A stretch of 8,196 nucleotides of DNA from Alphaproteobacteria bacterium (lineage in GTDB: Bacteria; Pseudomonadota; Alphaproteobacteria; SP197), in contig JAJEBJ010000313.1 in the NCBI GenBank assembly GCA_022822575.1, forward strand, positions 1-8,196, in the 5' to 3' direction. The notes under the pieces are model-generated. The model made no database searches and was not told the origin of the DNA. It worked only from the letters and a program-made list of their open reading frames with translations. Of the stretch, positions 1-5,809 are shown one piece after another. Made by a program: the position numbers and the translations under genes. Within the stretch, counting starts at the first letter, position 1. Every line of letters begins with the position of its first letter.

Positions 1-1
1 C

Positions 2-547
2 GTTCCCGAGCCATCCGACGAGGAATGCCACCGCTACTACGGCAACAACCGGAAACGTTTTCGCAGCCCGGATCTGGTGGAAGCGGCACACATCCTCTTC
101 GCCGCAACGCCCGACGATGCCGATGGGCGCACGGAGAAGGAAGCCGAGGCACAGCGCGCCATCGACACCCTGAGTGCAACTCCCGAACGCTTCGGTGAAC
201 TGGCGCGGGCCCACTCGGCCTGCGATTCACGTCACAACGACGGCAGGCTTGGCCAGGTGTCGCGTGGCGACACCGTGCCCGAACTCGAGACCTTTCTCTT
301 CAACCTGGAGGAGGGCCAGCTCTCGCCCGTGCCGGTCAAAAGCCGCTACGGGATCCATGTCGTGCGCGTCGACAAGCGGGTTCCCGGGCGTCAGCTCCCC
401 TTTGAGGCCGTCGCCGACAAGGTTGCCGATTACCTGAAGGAGGCGTCCTGGCGCCGCGCCTTCCGGCAGTACGTCCAGCTTCTGGCAGGCAACGCCAGCA
501 TCCAGGGCTTCCAGATCGCCGCCGCGGACACGCCCCTCGTCCAGTAA
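2..547 (+). CDS. Parvulin-type peptidyl-prolyl cis-trans isomerase (PpiC-like), 5'-truncated
   Basis: The frame is open from the left window edge (first whole codon at 2) to TAA at 545-547, giving the last 181 residues of a longer protein. An internal GTG at 77 could be called as a start, but it lies inside the conserved entry to the domain (EAAHILFAA, about residues 27-35), and coding sense continues upstream (EPSDEECHRYYGNNRKRF), so the gene begins outside the window. The rotamase domain spans about residues 27-127: the HIL strand, FGELARAHS, GRLGQVSRGDTVPE, then PVKSRYGIHVVRVDKR. A C-terminal helical tail follows (about 130-175). Parvulins catalyse prolyl cis-trans isomerisation and act as chaperones. 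The EPSDEEC...YY linker, the GRQLPFEAV segment and the ASWRRA..QY tail resemble the PpiC/NifM-like proteins found after narGHJI in denitrifiers. That link is inference, as narI would lie off the left edge. No signal peptide can be judged. The domain call is firm. Confidence 0.9.
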   Translation, partial: VPEPSDEECHRYYGNNRKRFRSPDLVEAAHILFAATPDDADGRTEKEAEAQRAIDTLSATPERFGELARAHSACDSRHNDGRLGQVSRGDTVPELETFLFNLEEGQLSPVPVKSRYGIHVVRVDKRVPGRQLPFEAVADKVADYLKEASWRRAFRQYVQLLAGNASIQGFQIAAADTPLVQ

Positions 548-839
548 CCAGCGGCCCATGTCCCACGAACGGTCCGCGTCGAGTGGTCACATCCTGCCCC
601 GCGATCCGCCCTCACCCGTATCCGCCAGCTTCAATAGCCGTCATGCGGTGAGCCCCATCTTGAAGAACGGCGACCGCACCACTTGGCCGGTGTCCGGTGG
701 CGGGGCCGCTTCCTTGGTGGTAGCGTCCGCCGGGCAAGGACGAACGGTCCTGGCTCGGACCATGTTCGCCAGGGTCTCAGGAATCTCCCGGACATCACCT
801 TAACCCGGTCAGAATTCCGTTCGGGGAGCGGCACAGTCC
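548..839. other. Intergenic gap between the isomerase and MFS genes
   Basis: This is 292 bases with no recognisable gene. A 40-codon open frame on the minus strand (641-763, starting MVRARTVRPC) lies here, but it has no ribosome binding site and no family I recognise. No convincing sigma70 promoter or T-tracted terminator is visible. The only clear signal is the Shine-Dalgarno of the next gene at 823-828 (GGGGAG). Confidence 0.4.
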
Positions 840-2021
840 ATGTTGAGAAGCAGTGAATTCGTGCCGCTGGTGGCCCTGCTCATGTCGCTGTCGGCGCTCT
901 CGACCGATGCCATGCTGCCAGCGCTGCCTGAAATCGGCTCCGATCTCGGAGCCGTCGCACGCAACGACGTGCAGTACATCATCACCGCCCTATTCCTCGG
1001 CATGGGCATCGGACCCCTTCTCTTCGGACCGCTGTCGGACTGCATCGGGCGCAAGAGTTCCATTCTCATCGGTCTGGCGCTCTTCATGGCCGGCTGCGTC
1101 ATCTCGATCGTCGCCACGGAATTCTGGGTCATGATCGCCGGACGCGTGCTCCAGGGAGTGGGGGCGGCCTCACCCCGTGTCGTCTCCATGGCCCTGGTGC
1201 GTGACCAGTACGAGGGACGCCTGATGGCGCGTATCCTGTCCTTCGTGATGGCTGTCTTCATCACCGTCCCCATGGTGGCCCCGGCCATGGGACAGGGAAT
1301 TCTGCTCGTCGCCGACTGGCGAACCATCTTTGCCGCTCTCTTCGTCGTGGCGGGCATCGCCGGCCTGTGGCTCCTGATCCGCCAGCCGGAAACCCTGCCC
1401 CGCCAGCATCGCCTGCCGTTCTCGTTGACAGCGGTCATGAGATCGGCCGCCATGGTGGTGCGAACCCGCCAGGCGCTCGCCTACACACTGGCACAGGGCT
1501 GCGCCTTCGCTCCCTTTGTCGCCTATCTCAGCACCGCACAGCAGATCTTTCAGGTGACGTACGGGGTCGGCCTCCTCTTTCCACTCTACTTCGCGGGCCT
1601 CGCCCTTTCCTTCGGTGTCACCGTTCTCATCAACGGTCATCTCGTCATGCGCTACGGCATGCTCCGCCTCTCCGTGATCGCAAGCGTCATCGTGGCGGTC
1701 AGCGCCGCCGCCACCTGGGGACTGCTCTTCAGCTTCGATGGCGTTCCGCCGCTGTGGCTCTTCCTGGCATCGCTATTGCTGGTCTTCGGCGGGGTGGGGC
1801 TGCTCTTCGGCAACCTCAACGCCCTCGCCATGCAGCCCCTGGGCAACATCGCCGGTGTCGGGGCGGCCATCGTCACGTTGATCTCGACTCTCGTGGCCGT
1901 GCCCCTGGGAGGACTGATCGGCTACCTCTACGACGGCACTCTCTTCGTTCTCATGGGTTCCTTCGCCCTCTCGGGCGCGGCAGCCCTCGCCGCCATCGCC
2001 TGGGGGGCGCGCCGCCTGTGA
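840..2021 (+). CDS. MFS drug-resistance-type exporter, Bcr/CflA family
   Basis: This 393-residue inner-membrane protein has the usual length for a 12-helix drug:H+ antiporter of the Bcr/CflA group. Helix 1 carries the family signature STDAMLPALP (residues 21-30). MFS motif A is at 63-72 (GPLSDCIGRK, loop 2-3). Motif B-like GRVLQGVGAA is at 101-110 with Arg102, and a motif C-like run VPMVAPAMGQG at 143-153 in helix 5 is typical of exporters. A charged loop (about 181-195) separates the two six-helix halves. ATG at 840 has GGGGAG 11 bases upstream, and the signature begins about 20 residues in, so the start is sound. It is on the same strand as the isomerase, 292 bases downstream, and probably has its own promoter. 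The substrate is unknown: bicyclomycin, chloramphenicol, sulfonamide or amino-acid-like compounds are known in the family. No regulator gene is adjacent. Confidence 0.9.
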   Translation: MLRSSEFVPLVALLMSLSALSTDAMLPALPEIGSDLGAVARNDVQYIITALFLGMGIGPLLFGPLSDCIGRKSSILIGLALFMAGCVISIVATEFWVMIAGRVLQGVGAASPRVVSMALVRDQYEGRLMARILSFVMAVFITVPMVAPAMGQGILLVADWRTIFAALFVVAGIAGLWLLIRQPETLPRQHRLPFSLTAVMRSAAMVVRTRQALAYTLAQGCAFAPFVAYLSTAQQIFQVTYGVGLLFPLYFAGLALSFGVTVLINGHLVMRYGMLRLSVIASVIVAVSAAATWGLLFSFDGVPPLWLFLASLLLVFGGVGLLFGNLNALAMQPLGNIAGVGAAIVTLISTLVAVPLGGLIGYLYDGTLFVLMGSFALSGAAALAAIAWGARRL

Positions 2022-2313
2022 GCCGTCCGAACGGACTCCAGGACGATCGCCCCGCCAGGGGCCCCTCGCCCGTTCTCAGTTTCAAGGGATTTCCTTGATC
2101 TCCCATGGGAAACGACTCTGCCATTGTCCTCCTGCTCGCGCACCGGCGCATTCTTCGCAATTCGCCTGGAGTCGCACTGACAATTGGCATTCACGTGACC
2201 GTGCCGTCGTTGCGGTCGGCCGGATTGTGGCCTGAAGGTCGAGATCATGTCGCAAGAGCACTCATTGCCGGGGCTCCATCTCGCTCGTATGAAATCCGGA
2301 AACAGAGGAATTC
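2022..2313. other. Intergenic gap between MFS gene and antitoxin gene
   Basis: This is 292 bases with no supported gene. A 70-codon frame at 2105-2317 lacks a Shine-Dalgarno and any recognisable motif. A short hairpin directly after the MFS stop (GTCCG-AA-CGGAC, about 2027-2038) has no following T-run, so it is not a convincing intrinsic terminator. I see no clear promoter for the downstream antitoxin. Confidence 0.35.
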
Positions 2314-2598
2314 ATGACCTGCACCGATCCGTCTCCCGTCACCAGGCGCCGCCAGCGGCAGGGCTTTGTGCGTGTTGAGGTCAAGGTCCGGAAAGACGAC
2401 GCTTTGCTCGTACGGAACGTCGCCACAGCGTTCATCGATCCCGAGCGAGAGACCAAAGCGCGCGCCATTCTGCGCGAGAAGCTCGTCACACCGCGCTCCG
2501 GCGGGCTCAAGGCGCTGCTGGCCTCGGCGCCACTTAAGGGGATTGACCTTGAACGGTCGCGCAATGTCGGGCGTGACGCCGACCTGCGACGTTCCTGA
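2314..2598 (+). CDS. VapB-like antitoxin, orphaned from a degraded VapC
   Basis: This 94-residue basic/acidic protein resembles antitoxins encoded immediately upstream of PIN-domain VapC toxins. The N-terminus has RRRQRQGFVRVEVKVRK (11-27), followed by DPERETKARAILREK (42-56) and the C-terminal signature GGLKALLASAPLKGIDLERS (63-82), then GRDADL. The family assignment comes from my recollection of this conserved pattern, not from a search. ATG at 2314 has AGAGGA 5-9 bases upstream. Relatives usually end at the DxDL position with the toxin start overlapping the stop. Here the frame runs three codons further (RRS). Just after it lies a frame reading like a VapC N-terminus without a start codon. 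If still expressed, the protein would be an antitoxin with no cognate toxin here, able only to autoregulate or neutralise a related toxin elsewhere. Confidence 0.62.
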   Translation: MTCTDPSPVTRRRQRQGFVRVEVKVRKDDALLVRNVATAFIDPERETKARAILREKLVTPRSGGLKALLASAPLKGIDLERSRNVGRDADLRRS

Positions 2599-2690
2599 TC
2601 GTCACGAACATCGTCTCTGAGGTGCACCGGGGGGGACGACGTAGTGGAACGGCGTCGCCGAGCATGATGTGTGGCCCAGTCCATCCATAG
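2589..2690 (+). pseudogene. Degraded 5' remnant of a VapC (PIN-domain) toxin gene
   Basis: Frame 3 from 2589 reads TFLIVTNIVSEVHRGGRR before drifting into non-PIN sequence and a TAG at 2688-2690. VapC toxins typically begin MFLxDTNVxSExRxG, so the match is clear over about 16 residues. Two defects are visible: the initiator position is ACG instead of ATG, and the first catalytic Asp is Val (GTC instead of GAC). It sits at the point where a toxin would overlap the end of the 2314-2598 antitoxin. No other PIN acidic residues follow and the rest of the domain is missing. A seven-G run at 2629-2635 is a possible slippage site. PIN RNases need the Asp cluster for Mg2+, so this cannot encode an active toxin. 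The identification rests on a short match plus its position. Confidence 0.55.
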
Positions 2691-2880
2691 GTGCTGTGCG
2701 AGATCCGAAAGGCGCTTGCCGACACCAATGACTTCATCGTTCTCGCGGCCGGGGACGAACTGCGCTGCCGTGCGGTTCTCGCGACTATCTCGCTCAGCGA
2801 ACCGAAGAGGCGAGCACGTTGAACGCCTGTTCCTTCGATCGGGTGCTTCTTACATCTTCCTCATCGATGCTGCGCGGTGA
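2691..2880 (+). pseudogene. Unrecognised coding debris split over two frames
   Basis: Frame 3 from 2691 reads EIRKALADTNDFIVLAAGDE and continues to AVLATISLSEPKRRAR before a TGA at 2820-2822. Frame 1 then continues in apparent register with VERLFLRSGASYIFLIDAAR, ending at TGA 2878-2880. The two pieces look like one former reading frame broken by an indel near 2810-2820. I do not recognise the family. It could be the C-terminal end of whatever replaced the missing VapC portion, or chance coding-like sequence. There is no start codon with a Shine-Dalgarno for either piece. Confidence 0.28.
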
Positions 2881-3182
2881 TTGCGGCGTGACTCTCGAGA
2901 ATTCGTTTCATTTGGTTTGAAACGCATTTGCAAAATTTCCACTTTCAGTCTTGTTTTCACTGCCTTATCCGTTTCACGGTATCAGGCTCGCGTCTTGCAC
3001 CGGACTCGTCAATGACTCGTCTGGCCTCAAGCATGCTGCCGCAACGGGTCTGTATTCGATCCTGCTCGCATACCGCATTGCGGCATCAGCGCGTGCCAAC
3101 CTGCTTCTTCTGCTCCGATCCGCCTCGTCTCGCGTGTCGCCCACGAACCGTGGGTCGGACAAGTTGGCGGTCGGCAGTTGCG
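2881..3182. other. Gene-free, locally AT-rich gap
   Basis: This is 302 bases with no supported gene on either strand. The first 80 bases are visibly AT-richer than the rest of the window and hold a perfect inverted repeat (2904-2924). A short direct repeat GACTCGTC occurs at 3003-3010 and 3014-3021. Open frames across the stretch have no start signals and no recognisable motifs. The gap separates the decayed antitoxin locus from the 3' end of the intact VapC gene. Confidence 0.4.
2904..2924. repeat. Perfect 7-bp inverted repeat in AT-rich gap
   Basis: The arms are CGTTTCA (2904-2910) and TGAAACG (2918-2924) around a 7-base loop, TTTGGTT. Neither strand has a T-run directly after the stem, so it is not a standard rho-independent terminator. 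It could be a protein-binding site or recombination scar. No function can be assigned. Confidence 0.4.
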
Positions 3183-3599
3183 CTATGCGCGGCCAGGTGC
3201 ATCCATCCCGGCGGCTTGCGCTGCAGCGGCCAACGCCTGGTCCAGGGTCGCGAGGGGCAGCCGCATGCGTAGCGCGAGTTCCAGATACATTGCATCGTAG
3301 ATGGAAAGACCATGTTCGCTGGCGAGATCGAGCGCCGGACCCCACACGCGGGATGCGGACACCGGATCGATGTCAATCGGCAGCGCCTCCAGGCTGGCAC
3401 ACACAGCGGGCCACTCGTCCGCGCGGATGCGACCGCGTTTGGTGGCCGCGAGCAACACGCTTCCAATCTCGACCGGCCAGAGGGATGGGACGAAAGCGCG
3501 GTCGTCGATGAGCGAGTCCCGTAAACGGGCCGTCGCTTCGGTCGCCTCGTCAGGGAACACCCATGCCATGGCGACGGAGCAATCAAGGACGAATGGCAT
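3183..3599 (-). CDS. VapC-type PIN-domain ribonuclease toxin
   Basis: This 138-residue protein has the full PIN fold length and the four expected acidic positions. Asp6 is in FVLDCSVAMAW, Glu44 in PVEIGSVLL, Asp102 in LSIYDAMYLELA, and Asp120 in LPLATLDQAL. These bind Mg2+ for endoribonuclease activity. VapC toxins of known specificity cut tRNA or the 23S sarcin-ricin loop, but the target here cannot be told. The start ATG shares one base with the antitoxin stop (TGATG), so translation is probably coupled, as usual for TA operons. The DCSVAMAW opening, with Cys where many VapCs have Thr, is common in the subgroup paired with Phd/YefM-type antitoxins. All catalytic residues are present, so it should be active. 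The gene ends with TAG at 3183-3185. Confidence 0.9.
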   Translation of the reverse strand: MPFVLDCSVAMAWVFPDEATEATARLRDSLIDDRAFVPSLWPVEIGSVLLAATKRGRIRADEWPAVCASLEALPIDIDPVSASRVWGPALDLASEHGLSIYDAMYLELALRMRLPLATLDQALAAAAQAAGMDAPGRA

Positions 3600-3841
3600 C
3601 AGTACCTGCGTGCTTCTTCGATGATCCGGCGTACCGAGATCCCTCCGAGGCTGTGGGTTTCCTGGAATGCCCTCAGGGTGTCGATCGCGCTCTGCACCTT
3701 GGCGGAGCTGCGCGGCCGGAACGGGATCAGCTCCGCGACCGGGCGGCTGTGCCTGGTGATGACGAAGCGCTCTCCCGCCTCGACGCGCTGGAGCAACTGA
3801 GGCAAATGGGTCTTGGCCTCGAATGCACCGATCTCTGACAC
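3599..3841 (-). CDS. Phd/YefM-family antitoxin, partner of the adjacent VapC
   Basis: I place the start at GTG 3841, giving 80 residues: MSEIGAFEAKTHLPQLLQRV, then EAGERFVITRHSRPVAELIP. This is a canonical Phd/YefM DNA-binding N-terminus. The frame is also open from a GTG at 3850, but that codon overlaps the strong AGGAGG (minus strand, 3855-3850), whereas GTG 3841 lies 8 bases after it, which is ideal. The C-terminal half (about 45-80, ending SVRRIIEEARRY) would wrap and block the toxin. Phd/YefM proteins bind palindromes upstream of their own operon and repress it, more tightly with toxin. A fitting inverted repeat lies just upstream at 3874-3896. A Phd-type antitoxin with a VapC/PIN toxin is a well-known mix-and-match combination. 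Confidence 0.9.
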   Translation of the reverse strand: MSEIGAFEAKTHLPQLLQRVEAGERFVITRHSRPVAELIPFRPRSSAKVQSAIDTLRAFQETHSLGGISVRRIIEEARRY

Positions 3842-3873
3842 GGCACGCACCTCCTGAGGGGACTCTGCTTGAT

Positions 3874-3896
3874 TAAACCAGTCACAGACTGGTCTA
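3874..3896 (-). promoter_or_regulatory. Inverted-repeat operator and probable promoter region of the Phd-VapC operon
   Basis: A perfect repeat, ACCAGTC (3877-3883) and GACTGGT (3887-3893) around ACA, extends with one mismatch to TA at both ends. It lies 18-40 bases upstream of the antitoxin's AGGAGG, where the autoregulatory operator of a TA operon normally sits. On the minus strand TTTAAT (3877-3872) could be a -10 element overlapping the repeat, but I find no good -35. The operator role is inferred from position and symmetry. Confidence 0.6.
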
Positions 3897-4024
3897 AACC
3901 TGACTCACGGTCAAGCGGGGAAACACGATGCAGTGCGAGGACGTTCCGGGAATCAGCAGATCCAGACTCACGGTGCCGGGCCGGACGAGTTCGCGACTGG
4001 AAGCGACAATCAATGATCCTCTAG

Positions 4025-4927
4025 ATGAACGCGGTGACCAGCGTGGTCGCCCTGGAGTGTCTGCTCGACGACGGAGAGCGACGATTGGTCGCAATGTTGT
4101 TGCCCGAAGCCGGAGTGGTGCACACTTCGGGGATTCAGCGATGGACCTTGCGCCAGCCAGCCATGAGGAGGCCGTCTCGCGCGGAGTATCGCCTCAACGT
4201 GCGGGCGGTGTCAGACGGCGAAGTACTCGCGCATCAGGTCTTGGTAGCTGTCACAGCGGCGGCCGCAAGGGCGCACCAACCGGGCAAGAACGCCGCACGA
4301 TTCAGTTCAGAGGTCTGCCAAAGGGAGTTCACGCCGCAAACGGGACTGGGACTGTCGCGGTCCGAAGTCCAGCTACTGCTCACGACGGACAAGTTCGACC
4401 TGGCAAAGGGAAATCGGAAAAGGAAACCGAAAATCTCCTGGCATCCGGAATGGATGCTGCTCGAGGCAGCTGGGCTCGGACAAGTCGTGGAACGTCTCGA
4501 CGACCCGGAAGAAGGTTTCACCGTCCGTTTCGACCAATCGTCGATAGTAGTCCCCGTACTGCTGTCTCTCGCCATCGAAATCGCATTGAAAGCACTGCAG
4601 TGGAACGAACGGGATGGCAGGCAACCAGCCCAAACGCACGACCTGCTACTCCTGTTCAAGGGCCTGAAAAAGGACACGCGCGAACGAATTGAAGCAAACA
4701 TGCCCGAGGTTCCGGGCATGTTTCTCGAACAGCTGCACCGGCCGGGGATAAGGACCGCGTTGTCCAGAGCCAGGAGAGTCTTCGTCGACTGGAGATACCT
4801 GTACGAACACCCAGGGCTCATCGTCGACACCGCTGATCTTCAGACCGCCCTGAAAGCCATTCTGGACGTGCACCCTGTCCGGGTCATACGGGGTCCGACA
4901 CTCGGAAACCAACAGCACCGCCAGTAA
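4025..4927 (+). CDS. Uncharacterised protein with C-terminal HEPN-like domain
   Basis: This 300-residue soluble protein belongs to no named family I recognise. The C-terminal part looks like a HEPN helical bundle. A helix SIVVPVLLSLAIEIALKALQ (173-192) resembles the HEPN AxExxLKAL helix. PAQTHDLLLLFKGL (201-214) matches the P-x-THDL-xxL pattern that follows it. The late helix RRVFVDWRYLYEH (250-262) contains Arg257-x4-His262, fitting the Rx4-6H motif of HEPN ribonucleases. The N-terminal 140 residues are unassigned and include a basic linker (NRKRKPK, 130-136). ATG at 4025 follows an in-frame TAG (4022-4024) and has no Shine-Dalgarno. Met24 or Met47 are alternatives without better signals, so the N-terminus is uncertain. 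Codon use is mixed, with more A-ending and AA-rich codons than neighbours, suggesting acquired DNA. HEPN proteins are often RNases in toxin-antitoxin or abortive-infection systems, but no MNT-type partner is adjacent. Function is inference. Confidence 0.68.
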   Translation: MNAVTSVVALECLLDDGERRLVAMLLPEAGVVHTSGIQRWTLRQPAMRRPSRAEYRLNVRAVSDGEVLAHQVLVAVTAAAARAHQPGKNAARFSSEVCQREFTPQTGLGLSRSEVQLLLTTDKFDLAKGNRKRKPKISWHPEWMLLEAAGLGQVVERLDDPEEGFTVRFDQSSIVVPVLLSLAIEIALKALQWNERDGRQPAQTHDLLLLFKGLKKDTRERIEANMPEVPGMFLEQLHRPGIRTALSRARRVFVDWRYLYEHPGLIVDTADLQTALKAILDVHPVRVIRGPTLGNQQHRQ

Positions 4928-5164
4928 TCGACGAGAAAACCGGCAATCCGCAGAACACAGCCTGCACGGATGGCTTGCAACTCACACCCGTCCACCCGCA
5001 GGCACTCCCCTCCTGGTTCCGTCAGGAGGACGCAGAATGCCGCCCGCCGGGAGCATTTCCATGATCGATCGTGCGACACGCAAGAGGGCTTGGAGAACCG
5101 GGTAGACAGGCAATCCCGTGACGCTTCATGATGGGCGTTCACACGAACACCGGGAGTCCACCCC
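4928..5164. other. Intergenic gap before the HD-domain gene
   Basis: This is 237 bases with no supported gene. A 7-bp hairpin CCTCCTG (5009-5015) / CAGGAGG (5023-5029) with a 7-base loop lies about 80 bases after the HEPN-like gene. No T-run follows, so it is at best a weak transcript-end or mRNA-stability element. The Shine-Dalgarno of the next gene, GGGAG, is at 5152-5156. Confidence 0.4.
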
Positions 5165-5809
5165 ATGACCCTCGTTGCGGAACGGCCCAGGACCGCCCAC
5201 GACCTCATTGCGGAGGGCGGGCCGATCAGGAAGAAGGCGACATTCACCAGTTTCGAGGAGTCGACGGTCGAGGACTGGGCTGCGATCGAAAAGTACGGCG
5301 CCCATGAACCCTCCCGGGTTCTGGAGCTGTGCCTCGAGCATCTCGACATGCTGCGTGCGCCCGATCACGTCTATCCCGTCGACCGCTACGAACACAGCCT
5401 GCAGACCGCCAGCCGCGCGTGGCGCGACGGGCACGATGACGACGACGAGATGATCGCCGCCGCCCTGCTTCACGATATCGGCGACTTCTTCGCCCGCGAA
5501 AACCACGGCGAATTCTGTGCCGCCATTCTCAAGCCCTACGTGCGGCCTGAAGTCTACTGGATCGTCAAGTACCACGAGATGTTCCAGGGTTATCACTTCT
5601 TCCATCATCTCGGCGGAAACAGGAACGCGAGGGAGTCGCTCCGCGGCCACCCGCACTTCGAGGCCTGCCGGAAGTTCTGTGACGACTATGACCAGGCTGC
5701 CTTCGACCCGAACTACGACACCATGCCGCTCGAGGCCTTCATGCCTGCACTCAACCGGGTCTTCGAGAAACCCCTCCGCCAGGTCAATGATCGGGTCCAG
5801 GACGACTGA
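5165..5809 (+). CDS. HD-domain protein of COG4341 type (PhnZ-like metal-dependent oxygenase or phosphohydrolase)
   Basis: This 214-residue protein shows a full HD metal-site pattern: His77 in RYEHSLQTA, the His103-Asp104 pair in ALLHDIGD, His114 in RENHGEF, His137 in WIVKYHEMF, and a late Asp176 in CDDYDQAAFDP. The order H...HD...H...H...D with similar spacing is that of the diiron HD proteins PhnZ and MIOX, which are oxygenases cleaving C-P or C-C bonds, rather than simple phosphohydrolases. Annotation pipelines often call this group predicted HD phosphohydrolase. The Tyr..Glu substrate motif that marks PhnZ is not clear: the matching stretch reads YPVDRYEH (70-77), so a phosphonate substrate is not supported. 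ATG at 5165 has GGGAG with 8-base spacing. No phosphonate or inositol genes are nearby and the gene stands alone. The protein looks complete, and its reaction is unknown. Confidence 0.82.
   Translation: MTLVAERPRTAHDLIAEGGPIRKKATFTSFEESTVEDWAAIEKYGAHEPSRVLELCLEHLDMLRAPDHVYPVDRYEHSLQTASRAWRDGHDDDDEMIAAALLHDIGDFFARENHGEFCAAILKPYVRPEVYWIVKYHEMFQGYHFFHHLGGNRNARESLRGHPHFEACRKFCDDYDQAAFDPNYDTMPLEAFMPALNRVFEKPLRQVNDRVQDD

Noticed and set aside
641..763. 40-codon minus-strand frame (MVRARTVRPC... to FFKMGLTA)
   Set aside because: There is no Shine-Dalgarno, no known family and a stop shortly upstream. Codon use is plausible, so it is noted but not called.
809..1453. 214-codon minus-strand frame opposite the MFS gene
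   Set aside because: It is the shadow of a well-supported transporter, and its translation is Met/Arg/Thr-rich with no motif.
3003..3021. Direct repeat GACTCGTC x2, 11-base period
   Set aside because: Two 8-base copies are within chance for the window, and no further copies or spacer pattern suggest a CRISPR or iteron array.
3928..4692. 254-codon plus frame overlapping the HEPN-like gene in another frame
   Set aside because: Its composition is Arg/Ser/Gly/Thr-rich and low complexity, while the other frame shows a HEPN-like pattern.
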